Shown piece by piece: positions 1 to 11,097 of a stretch of 64,000 nucleotides of DNA (within the stretch, counting starts at the first letter, position 1; every line of letters begins with the position of its first letter). The notes below the pieces were generated by a model. That model saw only the letters and a program-made list of their open reading frames with translations. It did not search any database and had not been told where the DNA came from. The stretch comes from Drechslerella dactyloides (lineage: Eukaryota > Ascomycota > Orbiliomycetes > Orbiliales > Orbiliaceae), in NCBI GenBank assembly GCA_020064725.1, contig JAGTWJ010000001.1, forward strand, positions 1,178,001 to 1,242,000, in the 5' to 3' direction. The position numbers and the translations under genes are program-made.

Positions 1-792
1 CAATGGCCCTTGCAGGTGCCAGAACGTGGGTGGGGTCGTGGCGAGATATCAACCTCAAGCTTTGAAAATGTACTCGGAGCGGAGGCGTGCCAATGGGGTA
101 TACGAGACTCGCCAGCGGCGTGCGTGGAATTCAAGGTGAAAAATCGCAAAGAGGTAACTCAACCCGGGCCAATAGGATCCGGGTATGTGCATGTACTGTA
201 CGGCTAATGGTATCGACGGAGGCGGACCAGGAGCGCCATGCGCATGCTCTTGTAGCTGTCGGGCCCTGACAGCAGCGGTGAGAACAGTCTGGCAGGTTTG
301 GCGTGAAACGGGTCAATTGGGCCTGCAATCAGAGATAGATGACTCGTGCCAATGCGCCGCCGCGGATTATCGCCACGGTGTCAGCTGTGGTTTTGGAGGT
401 ATGTGAACAGGTGGCCTCTCGAAGCCGTGTTGCGGGTGTCGTCGAACCGCTGTGCCGCAAGCTGTGGCGCGGCAAACTGATCCGGAAGGTGGGGCCGGCA
501 AACATTCCGACTGCACTGGTATGTGAAAGACGGAGCTGTACAGAATACCACTGGGTATTAGTTGGGCTTGATTAAGATCTTTGTAGTTCTTCCGAATGAC
601 GGGCTTAATAGTGAGAATGCGGTCGGTGGTATCCTGGTGGAATATGCACAATTTGTCGCCATTGTATGTACAGTATCTACACAAAATATACATCTACAGC
701 TGGATGACGTCCGGCGTAGTCACGCGATGCATCGTCTCGTATCTGAAGCACTCTCCGTTAGTTTCACGTTATGGTGATATTGCGGTATGGGA
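1..792. other. Intergenic left edge, no gene seen
   Basis: No reading frame here has the codon character or splice structure of a gene; the short open frames on both strands overlap each other and look random. The right end is the 3' flank of the mss51 gene on the minus strand, whose last exon ends at 793. Confidence 0.6.
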
Positions 793-2354
793 TCATATCA
801 GGATCATTACGTACCGCTTTCCTCTAAATGCCCAGACGCCCCAATTGCTCTGACTCAGCCCCCCACTCGGATCCGTCCTAATTTCCGCTATTAGCATTGC
901 ATATCGTAATGACGAATGTAAGGATTGGGTTCTCACTCTAATATGTTCCACCGTAGGCTGCTGAAGCGGTTCTCGCCCGGCTCCATCAGCACGTCAAACT
1001 CGCCCTTCGCTGTCTGCTGCACCCACTCCACATCATTGTCCATATCCTCCTTCGTGTACCCCGTCACGATAATCGGACACTTCGTCTCCAGCAGCAGAGG
1101 TAATGTCTCCTCCCACTCCGCCATGCTGCCCGGATGGCTGAAACCCGGGTGGAACAGCACAAAGACGTCAAAGTACGGATCATACGGCGCGAACGTCCCC
1201 GTCCGATGCAGCGTGTGGAAGTACTCGTTCGCGCTGGAAATCTTGAAGCGTGGTGCGGGTCGCTCGAAGAGCATGCCGAACGGGTTACCCGGACTCCGCG
1301 GCGGGGGCGGCCATTCTAGGTGTCGTGGGCGTCGGAGGTAGACTTCCGGTCCGATAAAGGCGATGTGGAAGTTGACGCGAGGGAACATGAAGGGTAGCTG
1401 GGCCCAGACTTCGCGGGGTAATGACGCCTCGCCGCGGGCCCCGACGACGAATACGCGCATCGGCGGCGGGACTTGCTTTTGGTTCTTGAGTGTGCCGTCG
1501 CCGCCGGCGAGCGCCGGATGGAGGGAGTACCGTGTGGCCGCCAAGCTCTTGAGCCCCTCATACGTAAGCCGATTGTTTAAATTGTACGGGCTGAGTTCGT
1601 GGATGATGCTCCCAATGGTGACGGGGTACGTCAGCAACTTGGTGACCTGTCTCAGCGCCCTCATGTCGTTCACCGCCTCGAACTCGCGCGTGTACAAAAA
1701 GGTGTCCCAATTGGTAAAGTTGATCAGCGAGCCTTCCTCCTGCTCGAGCAGCTGGTACTCGAACTCCGGGAACTCCCTGCCGGAGCGCAGGTCGTGTTCG
1801 TCCTCGTTGACCTCGCGAAGGGTATCGCACACCAGCACGTGGTTCGCGTAGTCGTCCATCCAATGGTCCTCGCAGCAGTAGATCGGGATCCCGCAGTCGG
1901 GACACTCGAATTTGACCTGGTGCTTTCCAACTTCGTGCGGCACGTCGACGGGACAGACGGCGCGCTCCTGGATCCGCCGGCCCAGCTCTCGCATGTCTGG
2001 CAGTGGGGACTGCGAGAGCGGGTGGAAGAGATTGTCCTGTGTGAGGGACGGCAGCTTGAGTTCCGGCTGCGGCTGCGGGTTCCTATGCGCCTCTTTGACG
2101 AGCCGGACGCGCTCCTTGCGGCGCTCGGTGTCGGACATGAGTGGGAAGCCAGGCTCGGGGACCTTGTCGACTTCATCGCGGTTCAAGAAGTTGAAGATCG
2201 AGCGGAGGGGCCGCGATGCACTGGTGTAGGGGCGCCGGGAATGGCGGGCATGGCGGGGCACGACACGACTGAGCCCGGCGGCGCAGGGCCGTGCTTTCGG
2301 CGGGGCGCCCGCGCAGCCGGCGAGGAGTATCGTGAGGGACCGAGGAGGCTTCAT
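793..2354 (-). CDS. mss51: Mss51-like mitochondrial COX1 translational activator
   Basis: Two exons on the minus strand: 2354..937 and 877..793, giving 500 residues. Mss51 acts in the mitochondrion, where it activates translation of COX1 mRNA and couples it to cytochrome oxidase assembly. The N-terminus is rich in Arg, Ser and Ala, as expected for a mitochondrial presequence. A MYND-like zinc finger with CxxC pairs lies at about residues 134-177, and two Cys-Pro dipeptides (134, 151) recall the heme-regulatory motifs described in yeast Mss51. The long C-terminal half (INFTNWDTFLYTREF, FVVGARGEASLP, FHPGFSHPG) is typical of the fungal family. The first exon alone would stop after SLRWNILE. A 59-nt intron (878-936, GTGAGA donor, TGCTAAT branch, TTAG acceptor) restores the conserved tail SNWGVWAFRGKRY. 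The very last residues (VMILI) are uncertain because another small intron could follow. It is divergent from the next gene. Confidence 0.88.
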
Positions 2355-2675
2355 TGGGCGGCGCGGGGTGCTAGACCATGATTTGGGAGGATTTCGCTAT
2401 CGCATATCTCGTCGTGGCCTGATACCGAATGGTGGAGGGTTGAAGTCGCGAAAGCAAAAGTCGGCTGGGTGTTGTGACCGGGGCTGGTTGCACAGACGGG
2501 CAACGTTCCGGCATCATCCACAACAGCCAGCGTGGTCACCACTTCCACCATCCCCTTTAAATCCACCTGGATAGCCATACTCATGCTACTCCGCTGACCG
2601 AATTCTCCCTGTCACGCAGCTGTAATCACGCCCTCGCCAGCCCGGACACGCCAGTAGCCAATTGACAGCAATATC
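2355..2675. promoter_or_regulatory. Divergent promoter between mss51 and the Usa1-like gene
   Basis: A 321-nt intergenic region separates two divergent start codons, so it must hold both promoters. It contains short pyrimidine-rich patches near 2530-2570, and no clear TATA box. A CCAAT at 2658-2662 sits only 14 nt before the plus-strand ATG, probably inside the leader, so I do not call it a functional box. Confidence 0.5.
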
Positions 2676-5293
2676 ATGGCGTCGAGCGCCGCTGCCGTCC
2701 CGCCGGAGGACGAAGTGCGGCCGTTCCGGATAAGGGTCTACCGCCAGGGTATCGTCGAGCAGAATCCAATCGCCGTCGAGATGTCGCTTTCGGCGACGGT
2801 CCGCGACCTCAAAGAAAAAGTCAAAGACGTCACATCAGAACCAACGGACGCGCAGCGGCTGATACACCAGGGCAAGCAGCTGGAGGACGATATCGGCCTG
2901 CGGGAGGCCTTCCAGTATCACCTGGTAATCTATATCTTGAGATATCAAATATGGGGAATGGCGGCTGATAATATAATTTCGGATAGGACGACCCAAACCC
3001 TATAACTGTACATGTCGTGATACGCCCGCCCGAGGAGGCCTCGTCGTCTTCGCATCCCGTCCGCGGCTTCTTCCATTCATCACCGTCGTCTTCGCGGCAG
3101 GCATCTGGCAGCACTTCTGCCGCCGCCTCGCATGCTGGTCCATCTCGCGGGCATGCGGCGTCACCATTGAACCCCAACCTCCAACCTCGCGGAGGTAGAC
3201 ATCCCCACAAACCTTAACATCTACATTCCATTCCACGCTGACCAACTTGAATACAGGTGCGCCACAAAACGACCCAGCCGTCAACTTTAACGAGGAGGTC
3301 ACAATCACCACCACATCAGGGAGCTTCTTCCCCAACCCCAACAACAGACCGGGCAGCACGTCGTCATTCAGAAGCGGACCGCCCGGAGGCAACGGTGGCC
3401 CCTCACAGGCAAGTCGCAGCGCCAATTCCTCGGACTCGGCGGACAACCAACACCCGCCCACCCACTCGACACACACCTCGTCGTTCGCCGGGACTAGGTC
3501 TAACGGCGTCTACCACCGCATCGTGCGCACGCAGACACATACCGTCCGCATCAGACACCAGGCGCATCCGGGTGGCACTCCCAGCCCGCCCGGCGGTACG
3601 GCCTACTCCACCGGCCACTCAATCGGCCCATCGGGCACATCCTTCCAAGGAGCGCATGCTACGCCAGCTGGCACGAGTAGAGCACCAAGCGAGCCTGCGC
3701 TCGGGACGCCACGCGCAGCCGCCCCCGGGCCGAGGAGCGAGTCTGCAGGTGGAACCGCTACGTTTGCGTTCTCCAATTCAAACTCCCCGCGTGCGGACGA
3801 CGCGAACGCATTCAATACGTCCGCGCTGTACGATAACACGAATCTAACACCAAACTCCTTCGACGTCCCGAACTTGCCGTTCGGCGCGGCGTTCCCCGGC
3901 ATGCCGTCTGTTGATGCCGCGTCCGCATCGCTGTTTGGACCGCCTGCGATTCCAGAGCAGCAGTACTGGCTACTGTACAGCCCTGACGGACCGAACTCAC
4001 TTCTACTATCAGCTACACCGCCGCCTGGACCTGCGCTCCCTCGCCGGGCGCCGCTGGGCCCCGTCCATCTTTCCCCGCCGCCAGGATGGAGTCTCAACGA
4101 ACCGCTGATAGACCCGCCGACGCTGGAGCCGACAGGGGACCTAAATGCGCGGGAAGCCCAGTTGCGGGAACAGATCGAGCAGACGCGAACGGCGAATCTG
4201 CGACGACTAGCAGCACTCAACGAACAGCGGCGCCATCTGCTCGATCTACAGCAGCAAATCGCAAACGATATGGCGGGGACGCAGCCGCAGCCCGCACAGC
4301 AGCCGTTACAGCCGCAGGCAGCACAACCACAACCACAACAGGTTGCGCAGCAGCAGCAGCCGGCGTTACAGCAGTTAAGACGGAACCCCATTGAATATAT
4401 CCTGGACACACTAGCGTGGTTCTTCGGTGGCAACGTCGACCCTGCGCAACCGCAGCAGCAGCAACAACAGCAGCAACAACAGCAGCGGGAGGGCATCCGG
4501 AACATCGCGAATCTCGTGCTGGATAACGCCTGGTTGGCGGTACGCTTGATATTTGCAGTGTTCATCCTCGGCGGCGGCCGGGATACGCGGCGGGACCTAT
4601 TCCTCTGGCTTATATTCATCATCATCTTTGGTACCGCTTCCCTCTCCTCCCACCGCATTCCATATCTCCGTGCCTTGCTGCGCATCTTCATGAGAAGGCG
4701 AACAACGGCTAATATTAGTATTATGCGCAGTCTGGCAAAGCGGCCTATTCGACGCTTGGCTACGCCCTATGATCCAGCGCATGAACGAACTGATACCCGA
4801 CCCCGCGCGCCCACCGCAGCAGCAACAGCCACCACCGCCACAACAACATGCGCAACAGGGAATGCAACCGCACGACCTCGCGCAGCGGCTTATGGCCGAA
4901 CACCAAGCACGACAGCAGGACGGCGGCGGCATCTTCGACACTATTCAGAACGGCGTCAGCATTTTCCTCGCGAGTTTGGTACCCGGGCTCGGTGAACGGA
5001 TTGGCATTGCGCGACAGCGAGAGCGGGAGCGGGAACGGAGGCTGATCGAGGAGGCGGCGATGGCGCAGCAGCAGGGACAGGACGGACAGCCGGCGGCGGC
5101 GGCGGAGGGTGGCGAGGGACAGGGACAAGCGCAGGCGCAGGCGCCGGGACCGCAAGATCCCGCGGTTGTGAATGCTGCCGTTGAACATTTTGGGGATGCG
5201 CGGGCTGAGGAGTTGTTCGGACCGCAGGGGCAGGATGACGGGCAGCAGGCGCAGGAGCAGGGACCCGTCGATGCGCTGTTCGGGCCGTTGTAG
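2676..5293 (+). CDS. Usa1/HERP-like ubiquitin-like-domain ER membrane protein
   Basis: Four exons: 2676-2924, 2987-3194, 3257-4630 and 4731-5293, giving 797 residues. All phases close, and the introns (62, 62 and 100 nt) have GT-AG ends. Residues about 15-105 form a ubiquitin-like domain (FRIRVYRQGI ... DAQRLIHQGKQLEDD ... VHVVIRPPEE), whose last strand is supplied by exon 2. A long Ser/Pro/Gly-rich disordered stretch and a poly-Gln run near residue 550 follow. Then come two closely spaced hydrophobic segments at about 570-612 (AVRLIFAVFILGGGRD, LFLWLIFIIIFV) and a Gln/Pro-rich tail with an Arg/Glu helix. An N-terminal UBL plus a central membrane hairpin is the layout of HERP/Usa1, the scaffold of the Hrd1 ubiquitin ligase in ER-associated degradation. 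The family call rests on architecture and is probable, not certain. A UBX protein that could act in the same pathway lies 1.7 kb downstream. Confidence 0.75.
4441..4489 (+). repeat. CAG/CAA repeat coding for poly-Gln
   Basis: About eleven consecutive CAG or CAA codons inside the Usa1-like gene encode a poly-glutamine run just before the first membrane segment. CAG and CAA are mixed, which tends to limit slippage. Length variation between strains is likely. Confidence 0.85.
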
Positions 5294-6332
5294 ATATACC
5301 ATGCATATTCTATCACGTTGGCTGGTGGAAAGCTATATTTTATATTCGTTGGTAACGGGCATTATATCACTGGGCTTGGGTAACTTTTGAGTTTTATGGA
5401 CATGTTTTTAATCGATGGCAAGGTTTATTTTATACTTCATGTAGTTAGCTAGGGTGCTGGACAGTACTTGCGAATTGAGACGGCCGAATGAATACCATAG
5501 TCATACGATGATAGCCTTCATCGTTTCTTTTATACATACATCATCGATCCATCAATTATGGACCTCGATTTCCCCATAGACAAAAGGGCTCTTGCTATTA
5601 TTATAAAGGAACCGAAGTCCGCATACATACTTATATACTGTCAGTTCCCTCATGATGTCGTATATATAAGTTAACTCCACGCAGGTTCTCAGGGCTACGG
5701 CCTCGGATAACGCAAGCTACCGAATTCGGCCGGCTATGTAACATTCCCTCATAATGACGATATAAAACTGCCGATAGTGGCCTAATATCAAACTACATAT
5801 AAGATAAATTGAACACATTTAACGCCATAAAATTCCCTCGAGCATGTAGCGCCGCGACCAATTAAAATACAAAACCCTCGTGTGCTCAAATGTGAATAAA
5901 TGGCGATATATATAAACTTCCTCTCTCGCACCCTGCGTCCCCGGTGCTTTCTTCGTCATCCGCGCCTTGCGTCCCCGGCGCCCACTCTCTGCACCTTGCG
6001 TCCCCTGGTGCTCGATCCGAACCAAGCAAAACGGTAAGGCGCATCCCTCAGGCGCAGAGCGCTGTCATTAGGTGCCGCCTTTCCTGCCTTACGACAAAGG
6101 AAAAGCGAACCACGCACCAAGAGAGAGGAGATCACCTCGGCTCCCGCTAGTTGTCTGGATCGAGACCATCAGCCCGCCATCAATCCACGACCGTTCTCGC
6201 GTACTGCACTACCGACGCGAGGTTTCCCCGAGGCTTGTCACCACCATCCAGCGCGCGAGGTCGACGAAGGCAGCATCGAGTTGCAGGTGGAACCTACGCC
6301 TCGAGTACCCTGTCGCCTGCTCCATCTTGCAT
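5294..6332. other. Intergenic AT-rich stretch with short triplicated motif
   Basis: AT-rich 3' flank of the Usa1-like gene with no convincing gene. A 19-20-nt GC-rich motif (core TTGCGTCCCC) occurs three times, at 5929-5947, 5963-5981 and 5992-6011, in one orientation. Otherwise nothing is seen. Confidence 0.55.
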
Positions 6333-6960
6333 CTATTCAGCCACCGGGAACCCGGATGACGGAATTGACCGTGTGTGCGGACGTACATCTCGCAGGGAGT
6401 CGTAATCATCGTCGCTGGTTTGAATGATGGTTGGGACGTCGACTACCAAGAACGGATCGGCCGACGTTCCGAGGAAGAAAACAAGGTCAACAACAGGCGG
6501 GGCGATGCCGACGTGAGCAAAGTCGAACACCGCGAGGCGCGGACGTGAAAAATTGCCGTGCCCGAGATCTTGCACCGCCGTCGCGAGCATGTTGCTCACT
6601 TGGGCGTCTCCATGGATGATTGTCCGCCACTCTTTCCGCTCTTGTGCGAGCGTGTGGTCCCGGGTACCGGACCCACGGGCACAGCCAGGCGTACTCGGGC
6701 ATGGCACGGATAGGCCACGGCGTGTGAGCGGCGGGTGAGCGGCGGCTGATGGTGGTGCTGGAGATCGTGGTGGAGAAAATACCAGCATTCGAGCACCGTT
6801 TCATATCCCCCCAGCCGCTGCACTTGCCGCAACTTTTGTGGTTCACCGGTTGTTTGCGTTGAGCGTGTGGCATTGTCCGCTTTGGGCAAGACGTCCCCAA
6901 GCAGCAGCCAGCCCGCGCCAAGAGCCGCCGCAGAGAGACCACGCCAAATGACATACACGA
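6333..6960 (-). pseudogene. Decayed APH/choline-kinase-like phosphotransferase fragment
   Basis: One minus-strand frame within about 6333-6640 encodes the two landmark motifs of the aminoglycoside-phosphotransferase/choline-kinase fold. These are IHGDAQVSNML (the HGD...N catalytic loop) and, about 25 residues later, FDFAHVGIAPPVVDLVFFLG (the metal-binding Asp region and following helix). Upstream, pieces that look like the preceding part (GGYETVLECWYFLHHDL) are in a different frame, with a further shift before the catalytic loop. No P-loop lobe, no start codon in frame and no C-terminal helices are visible. I read it as a frameshifted, truncated remnant rather than a spliced gene. The substrate cannot be inferred. 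It lies head to head with the UBX gene, so part of it may now serve as that gene's promoter. Confidence 0.5.
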
Positions 6961-7017
6961 CTCACCACGCTCTCTCCCTCGCTCGCCCGCAGACCGACAT
7001 CTCCAGACCGCATCGCC

Positions 7018-9137
7018 ATGTCGTCCGACGCCCTCACCGACGCCCAGCAGGCCGCCCTCGCCCAGTACACCGCCGTCACCAACCAGGACGCCGCTGCCGC
7101 CACCGCCCTCCTCCGCCGCTGCCAGTGGAACGTCGAGGTACGATCTCTATCCGCATGCAGCTGCAGCTCATCCCACGTGTCCACTAAACGGCCTCGAGGA
7201 TCCATCAAGCCTAGCCTCGAAGCCACCCCTGCCCTATCGCAACAACATCCGCCCCCTCTGCCTCTCTATATCTCTGCCCTTCTATCCTCTATCTCCTGTC
7301 CTGCCTCTAGCATCTGGCTTTCTACCCTCCATCATCAAGCCGTGCCCCACTATCTGCCTTTGATGCTACATTATCGTGGTCTCGCAAGCCAAATCCATCC
7401 GCCTCTCTTGTCCGGGGGGTTTGGCTTACCAGACCATCATAATAACTGGAGCCTAACCCTGTCGTGAAGAATACATGCATTTCCCAGAAGAGCGTCCAGC
7501 CTGTTGCCTCAAGCGCCTAGCTTTGAGACTCCTCACTGAACAGCCTCGAAGCTAGTGCAATTATGCGTCAACCAAACCTGCTTTCTGTATTTGCAATGCT
7601 GACCGGCTTGTGTTCATCCATAGATCGCAATTACCCGCTTCTTCGATGGTGAACCCGCTGTCGACCCCGTAGCCGAAGCACAGGCTCAGGAAGCCGCCGC
7701 CCGGGCCGCCCAGCGAGAACAACTGCGAAACGCCGCGAACCGGACATCCACATCCACCTCCACATCCACCTCCTCGTCCTCCGCAGACCTGACCCCCGCT
7801 CCTCGCGTCGTCCCACAGCCGCCCGCTGCCGCCCGTCGCCCCAATGGCGTTTTCACGCTGATACTTCTCCCGTTCTCCATCGCCTGGCGCCTCACATCCG
7901 GTGTCGCATACCTCTTCTCCACGCTATTCCCGTTCCTCCCGCGGCTGCTGTCGAACTTCTACTCCCCACTGCACCGGCGGCCCGGTGGCGCGTCCAGCTC
8001 GTCTTCCGCTACTACCCGTCGCGCGCTGAGTCCCCGGGATACAGCTAGCCGGTTCATCCGCGAGTTCGAGGAGGAGAATGGCGTAACAGGGCTGCCGTGG
8101 TTTGAGGGCGGGTACGCCGCGGCCCTCGACCTGGCGAAGCAGGAGTTGAAGTTTCTGCTAGTGGTGCTGCTGAGTCCTGAGCATGACGATACGGTGGCGT
8201 ATTGCCGAGAGACGCTAGCGAATCCGGATGTTGTCAAGTTTGTGAAGGACCGTGATATCGTATTGTGGGGCGGCAGCGTCGCCGATTCGGAGGCCTATCA
8301 AGGTACGCACCCCGCTCCTATTCCTCGCCACGGGGCTAGGCACCAGCTCACTCACAACTAACCACTTTATCTCTACATACAGTCTCCACGGCCCTCCAGT
8401 GCACGAAATTCCCCTTCGCAGCACTGATAACACACACCCCGCAAGCCTCCGCGACCGCCATGTCCGTCGTCACGCGCATAGTAGGCCTAACCCCACCGCA
8501 AACCTTCGTGCAGAAACTCACCGCCGCAATCGCCGCGCACTCCGACGCGCTGACCGCCGTGCGCACCCGTCGCGCCGCCGAAGCCGCCGACCGCTCCATC
8601 CGCGACGAGCAGAACCGCGCGTATGAAGCCTCGTTGGCGCGTGACGCTGAGCGCGCGCGGGTCCGCCGTGCAGAAGAGGCAGCGAGAGCGAAGGCTGAAA
8701 TGGAAGAAAAGGAGGCGCTTGCCGCCGCCGAGAGGGAAGAACGGCGGTTGGCAGCGTGGCGGCGGTGGCGTGGGAAAAGTCTCAAGAGCGAGCCTGCGGC
8801 TGGTGGGGATACCTGCCGGATCGCGCTGGTGATGGGCGATGGGACGAGGGTTGTCCGACGGTTTACCGTGTCTGATACCATCGAGGACGTGTATGCTTTC
8901 GTGGATACGGTTGGCGTTACTGTAGACGATGGAGAAGCGGCGGACGAGGATCCGGAGCTGTTGGAGGGGTATGAGCACGAGTATGGGTTTCGGTTGGTTA
9001 GTAATATGCCGAGAAGGGTGTACGATGCCGAGGAAGACAAGACGGTGGGTGAGCGGTTCGGGAGGTCGGTGGCGTTGATTGTCGAGCCGGTGGGCGAGGA
9101 AGGTGATGATGATGAAGAAGATGAGGAGGAGGAATGA
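7018..9137 (+). CDS. ucp10: UBA-UAS-UBX protein (Ucp10/FAF2 type)
   Basis: Three exons: 7018-7137, 7624-8302 and 8383-9137, giving 517 residues. An N-terminal UBA domain (about 1-45: LTDAQQAALAQYTAVTNQD) binds ubiquitin and is split by the first intron. A hydrophobic hairpin follows at about 114-150 (GVFTLILLPFSIAWRLTSG...YLFSTLFPFLPRLL). Next come a thioredoxin-like UAS domain (about 165-300: FLLVVLLSPEHDDT, DIVLWGGSVADSEAYQ), an Arg/Glu/Ala-rich coiled coil (about 337-402) and a C-terminal UBX domain (about 409-505, with MPRRVY at the FPR loop) ending in an acidic tail. This is the order in human FAF2/UBXD8 and fission yeast Ucp10, which anchor Cdc48/p97 at the ER membrane and lipid droplets for ERAD. 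The first intron is 486 nt, far longer than any other coding intron here. Confidence 0.9.
7138..7623 (+). other. Unusually long intron of the UBX gene
   Basis: A GTACGA donor follows Glu40 and a CATAG acceptor precedes Ile41; both are phase 0 and rebuild the UBA third helix (WNVE-IAITRFFDG). At 486 nt it is several times longer than its neighbours. The first third is pyrimidine-rich. No nested ORF or structured RNA was recognised. Confidence 0.75.
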
Positions 9138-9760
9138 CGAGTGGAGGGGTGTATGTAAGCTGTGCTTTTGTAGAATGTTTATTTGTGGTGGGTGGTTATG
9201 TTTGCATGCATTCGGTGGGTGTTTTTTGTTGGTATGATCGGGATAATGGATTGATTGGATCGATTGGTCGGTGGACAGTATTAGACTGAATTTTGGTCAT
9301 ATAGACGTGTGACTTTTGGCTGTCTATGTCTGTTCGTACCTCTGTTAATCTATGTGTGGGTGTAGACGATGAATTTCATGTTGAGTTAATTATGCGCATC
9401 CCAAGACCATGCCGCTCTCTAGATCTCTCGACGCGGTTGTGTCGGAAGATTCCGATTCATTACCCGTTCAGTGCTAGCCGACTAAGCCCGCGGCCTGCCA
9501 TGCACAGTTGTATACCAGATCGAGTTAAGCTGCTTGCTGTAATTATGCACGCGTACATTAACATACGCCACAATCATGTATACGATCAAATCGGACAATG
9601 ATCGATTGCATATGCATGTAAACTACACAGACCAGCGGAAAAGTAGGCTTCACGAGACAACCTGACCTCTGAATGTATTACCCTGCCAACTAACAATCCG
9701 ACGGGTAACTAGATAACTACAAGTCTGATAGCCTAAAACTCGAGTCAAAATCCAAGTCAT
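9138..9760. other. Intergenic, nothing recognised
   Basis: 3' flank of the UBX gene, T/G-rich at first and then mixed. I see no coding frame, RNA gene or repeat. Confidence 0.55.
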
Positions 9761-10221
9761 TCAACCTTTCATTGCAGTGGGTGAAAGCTGCGTCAAGTTG
9801 CTTAGAGTCAACACTCCATCTGTGTCCTGTCCAGTGTCTTCTAAGTCCATCGGACCGTCTAGGATTGCTGTTGTGTCTGAATGGGAAAATTTTGGGCTTA
9901 ATTCTGGGTTATCGAGATGTGGTATTGACGTACTGGTTGGTGCTGGAGTTGACGGTGCTTCGATGGGGTATTCGACGGTATCTTTCTCATTCTCTTTGGT
10001 TTCGTCGTCTTCGGTCTCACTGCCTTCGATTAGTATTCGAGATCTTGTCCGTATGTGAAGTATCCGGTATTATCTTTCGCCGGCCCTGCGATTGGCAGCC
10101 TGGTTTACTAGACAAATATCGTCTTCCTTTGCACAGCGCAAGTCTTTGTCTATATTGAAATCTACCGTTGCATGTGGGATATATTAGTGCTGCAATTCTC
10201 GACGCTATCAGGCTCTGGCAT
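9761..10221 (-). CDS. Possible small acidic protein gene, model uncertain
   Basis: A minus-strand frame is open without an ATG from about 10040 to a TGA at 9761-9763. It encodes a strongly acidic, Ser/Thr/Pro-rich stretch (ETEDDETKENEKDTVEYP ... MDLEDTGQDTDGV). Codon use is far more gene-like than the antisense frames. Upstream, an ATG at 10219-10221 begins MPEPDSVENCSTNISHMQ, just after a TATATATA element. A 58-nt intron (10108-10165, GTAGAT...CTAG) would join it to KPGCQSQGRRKIIPDTSHTD. That frame then meets a TGA at 10017-10019, one base out of phase with the acidic frame, so either a second small intron or a frameshift must lie near 10020-10045. I do not recognise a family. It could be a real small gene, a decayed one, or chance. 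Confidence 0.35.
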
Positions 10222-11097
10222 GCATATATATAAGAGCCGGCCCTGTGTCCTGACAGCAAGCCGTACACCCATAGATATTCGTTCACCTCATCCAGCTTTG
10301 TTAGATACGGATGGATGCATACGCGATGATGAACTTCGAGCTCAAGAATCATGGCCATCTTCAATATCCCAACCAATTCGACTTTCGCTAAAGCTATCTA
10401 TATATTGTACGTAGATTTCTCGTCCAACAGCGAACCTTTCAAAACATCCAGTGTCGAAACCCCTATATTAATCAGGCGTCACGGTGTAAGGCTGCCTGAA
10501 TTTCTAACGCTGGTCCACGCTCTTGCATGGCCGCGACGTACCGTACGTCTGAGTTTGAGAACTTTGCATGACAGCTGCATCCGCAAACTGATGTGGTCTT
10601 TGCTGATAGGGCTGCGCGGCACACCTCGACGCGATCCGGCAAGGCTGGCGATAAACAAGGTACCTGGGCACCGTTTGACTTATGCAGTGCTACTTTGTGC
10701 GGGAGCCAAGACCCTGGAGAGTGGGGATGTTTGAGAAGACGCGTGATATCGATAGATACCGTCCAAGTTCCATGCCGAGCCGGGTAGCCCGGCTGACAAT
10801 GCAACAAGGAGGCTGGTAAACACGTTATCAGACCTCGGCTTGCGGGGTTGAGGCAGGCGGTTGCAAGTGGCGATTTCAGGCAGGAGATTATCCAATCGTC
10901 GAGTCAGGTTTATTGACAAAGTCGAGTCTTGACCTTTCTGCGTGTTCGTTACACGTCGTGATACATTCGCCTCGCGTGAGCCGATTCCGACATTCCGAGA
11001 GGTGGCAGTCGACTTGCTCAACACACCGACTTGCTATCAGCATCCTCAACACCATCACCAACGTGGCCAACGGGTTCAACATTTCGCTCACAGATTC
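10222..11097. other. Intergenic, mixed composition
   Basis: The left end contains a TATATATA run at about 10224-10233 that could be a promoter element for the minus-strand candidate. Nothing else is recognised up to the start of the next plus-strand gene. Confidence 0.5.

Noticed and set aside
1599..2381. 260-codon plus-strand ORF
   Set aside because: Antisense to mss51, which has clear family motifs on the other strand.
3603..4691. 362-codon minus-strand ORF
   Set aside because: Antisense to the Usa1-like gene; its poly-Cys/Gly composition is the mirror of CAG/CAA and CCG codons.
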